From Micromonospora ureilytica (GTDB lineage Bacteria > Actinomycetota > Actinomycetes > Mycobacteriales > Micromonosporaceae): a stretch of DNA of 64,000 nucleotides. Numbering within the stretch: position 1 is the stretch's first letter; every line of letters begins with the position of its first letter. Below, piece by piece: positions 60,928-64,000 of this stretch. The stretch is from the NCBI RefSeq assembly GCF_015751765.1, contig NZ_JADOTX010000001.1, positions 5,022,001 through 5,086,000 on the forward strand. Direction: 5' to 3'. The notes beneath the pieces are model-generated. The model searched no databases. It was not told the origin of the DNA and saw only the letters and a list, made by a program, of their open reading frames with translations. Made by a program: the position numbers and the translations under genes.

Positions 60928-61603
60928 AGCCGACCCGGGTGGGCTGGTCGTAGCGGGGCCGCCCGTCCGTTGGCGGACGCCACGCGGTTTCGGCCAGGCT
61001 CGGCCCCCACTGTCGCAGCAGCGTCTCCGCGCCGTCGTACGCGACGCAGAGCACCGCCAGCACCCGTGCGGCGATCTCGGCCGCGTCGGCCACACCGGGC
61101 CCGACCGGTCCGGGGCGTGTCGACCCAGCGGTGGCGGTGGCGGCGACCACGGCGACCGCCTCGGCCGAGCGGAGCACGTCGGCCAACGTGCGGGCCAGCG
61201 CGAGACGGCTGCCCTCCACCCAGTCGGCGAGGGCGTCGGCGTAACCGGCGGTGGAGTCGATGCGCCCGACGAGGCTGTCCGGCCCCTCGTCGAGATGGCG
61301 CAGCAGCGCGGCCCGCTGTTGCCCGTACGCCGTGGCGGCCGGGCCGGACCAGAGCACCGAGTCGGTGAGCGCGGCGGAGACCTCGTCGTACCCCCGGATG
61401 AGCCGGCGCACGGCGTGGCCGGCGCTGGCGAGGGGCACCGGGTGCAGGTCGAGGAAGCTGCGGACCGCGTCGCCCGGCAGCACCTGCATGCGGCGCAGCA
61501 GGGGCCAGACCCGGTGGCCCTCGGGGACGCCGGCCGCGATCAGCGTGTCCACCCGGCGGAGCAGGTCGAGGCCGGGCTCGGCGAGCCGGTCCAGCGCGTC
61601 CAT
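60923..61603 (-). CDS. WXG100-like helical protein
   Basis: The 226-aa protein is all-helical. SAALTDSVLWSGPAATAYGQ around residue 80 includes a W-S-G turn with YxxQ after it, like WXG100 proteins. Long Ala-rich helices follow and a polar C-terminal tail ends YDQPTRVGW. It may be an ESX-type secreted or structural protein. ATG 61603 shares a base with the upstream TGA, with GGAG at ~7 nt. No secretion machinery is in the window. Confidence 0.6.
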   Translation of the reverse strand: MDALDRLAEPGLDLLRRVDTLIAAGVPEGHRVWPLLRRMQVLPGDAVRSFLDLHPVPLASAGHAVRRLIRGYDEVSAALTDSVLWSGPAATAYGQQRAALLRHLDEGPDSLVGRIDSTAGYADALADWVEGSRLALARTLADVLRSAEAVAVVAATATAGSTRPGPVGPGVADAAEIAARVLAVLCVAYDGAETLLRQWGPSLAETAWRPPTDGRPRYDQPTRVGW

Positions 61604-61908
61604 CACGGTTCTCCGGTGAGCCGGCGGCGGGCGGCCCGGTCGACCTCAGCGTAGCGGTCGGCGGCCTCCCGGACCGCCGCCGCGGCTGCGGCCAGGCGGC
61701 CGGCGGCGGCGCGGGCCTCCCGGGCCCGGTCGTCGGTGGCGGTGGTCCACTGCCGGTGCAGCGCCCGACCGATCTCACCCGGGCGGCCCGGCGCGTCGGC
61801 GCCGAACGCGGCCTGGGGCGGATCGCTGGCGGTGACGGTGTGCGAGATGAGGGTGAGCGTGGCGCTCGCCTCGTCCAGTCGGGCGGAGAGCGCGCGCAGT
61901 GTGTCCAT
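61603..61908 (-). CDS. Small helical ESX-like protein
   Basis: The 101-aa protein reads MDTLRALSARLDEASATLTL then helix after helix (GRALHRQWTTATDDRAREAR, AAAGRLAAAAAAVREAADRY). The size and alpha-helical hairpin look like WXG100/DUF2580-type proteins, though the classical WxG is weak. It follows the YbaB-like gene by 1 nt and overlaps the next gene, so the three are one operon. Confidence 0.6.
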   Translation of the reverse strand: MDTLRALSARLDEASATLTLISHTVTASDPPQAAFGADAPGRPGEIGRALHRQWTTATDDRAREARAAAGRLAAAAAAVREAADRYAEVDRAARRRLTGEP

Positions 61909-61909
61909 C

Positions 61910-62239
61910 TCAGGCCCCCGCGAGCGGTCGGTAGGCGGCGAACGTCTCGTTGTGCAGCTTCTCCCGGGCCCACTCGGCGGCGTCGGCCGCCGCGGTGACC
62001 GCGGCCTGCACGGAACCGGCCACGTCGCGCGGGCTGCGGGTGTGCAGCGGCCCGAGGAACCGCACGTCGGTGATCCGTCCACCGGCGGTGACCACCACCT
62101 CGACCAGACCGTCCGGCGAGCGGACGGTCACCTCGACGGTCGACACCGCCTGGTCGAACTCGGCCTGGAGGGACTCGATCCGGCGGTAGCGTCGCACCGC
62201 CTCCTCGATCCAGGCTTCGTCGATCTCCCCCCGCGGCAT
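61910..62239 (-). CDS. YbaB/EbfC-family nucleoid-associated protein
   Basis: The 109-aa protein has YRRIESLQAEFDQAVSTVEV, VTVRSPDGLVEVVVTAGGRI and TDVRFLG, the YbaB/EbfC pattern (dimeric DNA-binding family). YbaB genes usually sit next to dnaX/recR; here holB is upstream on the same strand, and this copy is linked instead to WXG-like genes. ATG 62239 follows GGGAGGAG. Confidence 0.72.
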   Translation of the reverse strand: MPRGEIDEAWIEEAVRRYRRIESLQAEFDQAVSTVEVTVRSPDGLVEVVVTAGGRITDVRFLGPLHTRSPRDVAGSVQAAVTAAADAAEWAREKLHNETFAAYRPLAGA

Positions 62240-62361
62240 CGGCCGACTCCTCCCGGGTGATCCATCACTCAGTGTGCTGCCACCGTCACCACGGCACACG
62301 GACGGTACCGCACCACAATCGGGCCTGTCGATGCCTGTGGACAACGCCGGGAAGCGCGGGG

Positions 62362-63615
62362 TCAGCCCTTCCACAGGGCGAGCATCATGGCCTCGACCGC
62401 GATCCGCGGCTTGACGTTCGCCTCGATCGCCGCGCGGCAGGCGAGCACGGCCTCCAACCGGCGCAGCGACCCCTCGGCGTCCCATTTCTGCGCGCCGGCG
62501 CCGGCCAGCGCGGCCGTGTCGGTGTGCACCGGGGCGACGGGTGCGCGCAGCGCCATGGTGAGCGCGTCCCGGTAGAAGCCCGCCAGGTCGACAAGCGCCC
62601 GGTCCAGTGCGTCCCGCTGGGCTCGGGTGGCCCGGGACTTCTGCCGCTTCTCCAATTCCTTGAGTTGCCCGGCGGCACCCCGCATGGCGCCGGCCGCGCC
62701 CCGGCCGGTGCCGCCCGCGCCGAGCGCGGTCTCCAGGGCCGCCCGCTCGGTCGTGTCGGATTCGGTGACCGACGCCTCGGCCTCCGCCTCGGCCGCCTCG
62801 ATCAGCGCGGACGCTGCGTCGAACGCCGCGCCGACACCTGTCAGCCGGCGTGGCACCGCGAGCACCGCCTCGCGCCGTTTGCGGGCCTCCGGGTCGCGGG
62901 CCAGCCGGCGGGCCCGACCCACGTGACCCTGCGCGGCAGCGGCCGCCCACTGCGCCACGTCGGGCGCGATGCCGTCCCGACGAACCAGCACCTCGGCCAC
63001 CGCGGTGGCCGGCGGCTGCCGCAGGGGTACGACCCGACAGCGCGACCGGATGGTCACCGAGATGTCGTCCGGGTGGGTGGACGGCGCGCAGAGCAGGAAG
63101 ACCGTCCGCGGCGGGGGCTCCTCGATCGCCTTGAGCAGCGCGTTGCCGGCGGCCTCGGTGAGCCGGTCGGCGTCCTCGATGACCACCACCTGCCAGCGCC
63201 CGCCGGATGGGGTGCTGGCCGCGCGGAGCACCAGCGCGCGCATCTCGCCGACGCCGATGGAGAGCCCTTCCGGCACCACCATCCGCACGTCGGCGTTGGT
63301 GGCGCCCATTGTGGTGTGGCAGCCGGGGCACTCACCGCAGCCGGTGCCGTGCACGCACTGGAGTGCGGCGGCGAACGCCCGTGCGGCGACCGAGCGGCCG
63401 GAGCCGGGTGGCCCGGTGAAGATCCACGCGTGCGTCATCCCGGTGGACGGGTCCACCGCGCCGGGTGTGCTCACGGGCTCGGCAGCGCCGGCCGGGCCGG
63501 CGGCGACCAACGCGGCCGCGCCAGCACGCAGGACGGCGGCCGCTGCGGCGGCGGCGCGACGCAGCTCGACCACCGCCTCGTCCTGACCGACCAGGTCGGC
63601 GAAGACGTCCGACAT
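62362..63615 (-). CDS. holB: DNA polymerase III delta' subunit
   Basis: The 417-aa clamp-loader subunit has the RFC-box start MSDVFADLVGQDEAVVELRR, a P-loop-like FTGPPGSGRSVAARAFA, zinc-binding GCGECPGCHTTM with an upstream Cys, and the DEAD-like VVVIEDADRLTEAAGNALLK followed by IEEPPPRTVFLL. It is a DnaX-homologous clamp-loader subunit. Its ATG overlaps the tmk TAA by one base. Its C-terminus ends 120 nt before the YbaB-like gene. Confidence 0.92.
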   Translation of the reverse strand: MSDVFADLVGQDEAVVELRRAAAAAAAVLRAGAAALVAAGPAGAAEPVSTPGAVDPSTGMTHAWIFTGPPGSGRSVAARAFAAALQCVHGTGCGECPGCHTTMGATNADVRMVVPEGLSIGVGEMRALVLRAASTPSGGRWQVVVIEDADRLTEAAGNALLKAIEEPPPRTVFLLCAPSTHPDDISVTIRSRCRVVPLRQPPATAVAEVLVRRDGIAPDVAQWAAAAAQGHVGRARRLARDPEARKRREAVLAVPRRLTGVGAAFDAASALIEAAEAEAEASVTESDTTERAALETALGAGGTGRGAAGAMRGAAGQLKELEKRQKSRATRAQRDALDRALVDLAGFYRDALTMALRAPVAPVHTDTAALAGAGAQKWDAEGSLRRLEAVLACRAAIEANVKPRIAVEAMMLALWKG

Positions 63616-64000
63616 TAGGTCTTGTGCTCCATCGTCACCAGCTCCGCGTCGGATAACTCAGGTTGCACCGAGGTGTCCGGGCCCTGTGCCGGCCGCGGGT
63701 GCACGATGCCGCCGGGCTTGCCGAGCATCTCCTCGACCCGTCGGACCACCCGCGCGGTGATCTCCTCGGTCGACCGGGACGCGTCGAGCACCAGGTAGCG
63801 CTTCGGGTCGGCGGCGGCGAGGTCGAGGAACGCGTACCGGACGCGCTCGTGGAAGGCGATCGACTCGGCCTCCAGCCGGTCGGTGCCGGTGTTGCGCGAG
63901 GCCACCCGGGACAGACCGGTGCGCGGCTCGACGTCCAGCAGCACCACCAGGTCGGGCTTGAGCCCACCGGTGGCCCAGGAGGAGAGCCAGGAGACCTCGT
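63615..64000 (-). CDS. tmk: Thymidylate kinase, C-terminal fragment
   Basis: The last ~127 residues lie in the window; the rest extends past the right edge. GGLKPDLVVLLDVEPRTGLS and DRLEAESIAFHERVRYAFLD are standard dTMP-kinase C-terminal motifs (DVxPxxxLxR-like), and YLVLDASRSTEEI fits. It phosphorylates dTMP to dTDP. The stop overlaps the holB start. The P-loop is outside the window. Confidence 0.9.
   Translation of the reverse strand, partial: EVSWLSSWATGGLKPDLVVLLDVEPRTGLSRVASRNTGTDRLEAESIAFHERVRYAFLDLAAADPKRYLVLDASRSTEEITARVVRRVEEMLGKPGGIVHPRPAQGPDTSVQPELSDAELVTMEHKT

Noticed and set aside
60645..60953. Possible 102-aa plus-strand protein in the gap after PSP1
   Set aside because: Gly/Arg-rich, partly made of the 35-bp repeats, and antisense to the end of the WXG-like gene.

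Overview
The window is high-GC actinobacterial chromosome, best matching Micromonosporaceae (Micromonospora-like). Support comes from gene content: futalosine-pathway menaquinone genes, SepH next to serC, an XPB-type helicase with its helicase-associated partner, a split LigD with Ku, a PSP1 protein beside holB/tmk, many GTG starts and many stop/start overlaps. I could run no database search, so names rest on motifs and remembered family signatures.

Layout. 1-4.1 kb: housekeeping (pdxH fragment, citA, serC, sepH), separated by strong hairpin terminators. 4.1-12 kb: an alpha/beta hydrolase/DUF4097 operon facing a composite HTH-MarR regulator across a palindrome-rich intergenic region; a MarR/MFS operon; a purine permease; small DUF proteins. 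12-17 kb: MFS-mqnB operon, an XRE-GNAT protein, a 0.7 kb repeat-filled gap, mqnD, cold-shock protein, HAD phosphatase. 17.8-23.4 kb: helicase-associated protein, L,D-transpeptidase and XPB helicase. 23.4-30.9 kb: repeat DNA, a small GntR regulator opposite a coupled pair of tiny ORFs, TetR/DUF4267 with duplicated operators, a secreted protein, a membrane protein and a secreted phytase-like protein. 31-34 kb: NHEJ genes (LigD polymerase, LigD ligase, Ku). 34-44 kb: metabolic and transport genes, including FKBP isomerase, HAD, oxidoreductase, acyl-CoA ligase, NUDIX, AKR/TetR pair and a 14-TM exporter. 44-49.9 kb: PfpI-like protein, a bifunctional heptose kinase/nucleotidyltransferase coupled to a GT2, and an opposing DUF2231-Hsp20-GT9 operon. 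50-52 kb: PPOX-like protein, DUF4240, methyltransferase.

52.3-57.5 kb is the most unusual part: a three-gene, start/stop-overlapping operon encoding a secreted collagen-like protein with 180 uninterrupted Gly-X-Y triplets, a TPR lipoprotein, and a GT2-methyltransferase fusion, followed by two small unknown genes and a tRNA-Thr(CGT) whose 3' end faces the block. My leading hypothesis is a self-contained system that exports and glycosylates a collagen-like surface fibre.

57.8-64 kb returns to core genes: a membrane metallophosphoesterase, PSP1, a three-gene WXG100-like/YbaB cluster, holB and a tmk fragment. Intergenic DNA holds several repeat families: two copies of a 21-23 bp-arm hairpin, a nested hairpin, a 29-bp motif that brackets low-complexity DNA like a non-autonomous element, and 26- and 35-bp tandem repeats. 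No CRISPR array, transposase, integrase or origin was seen.
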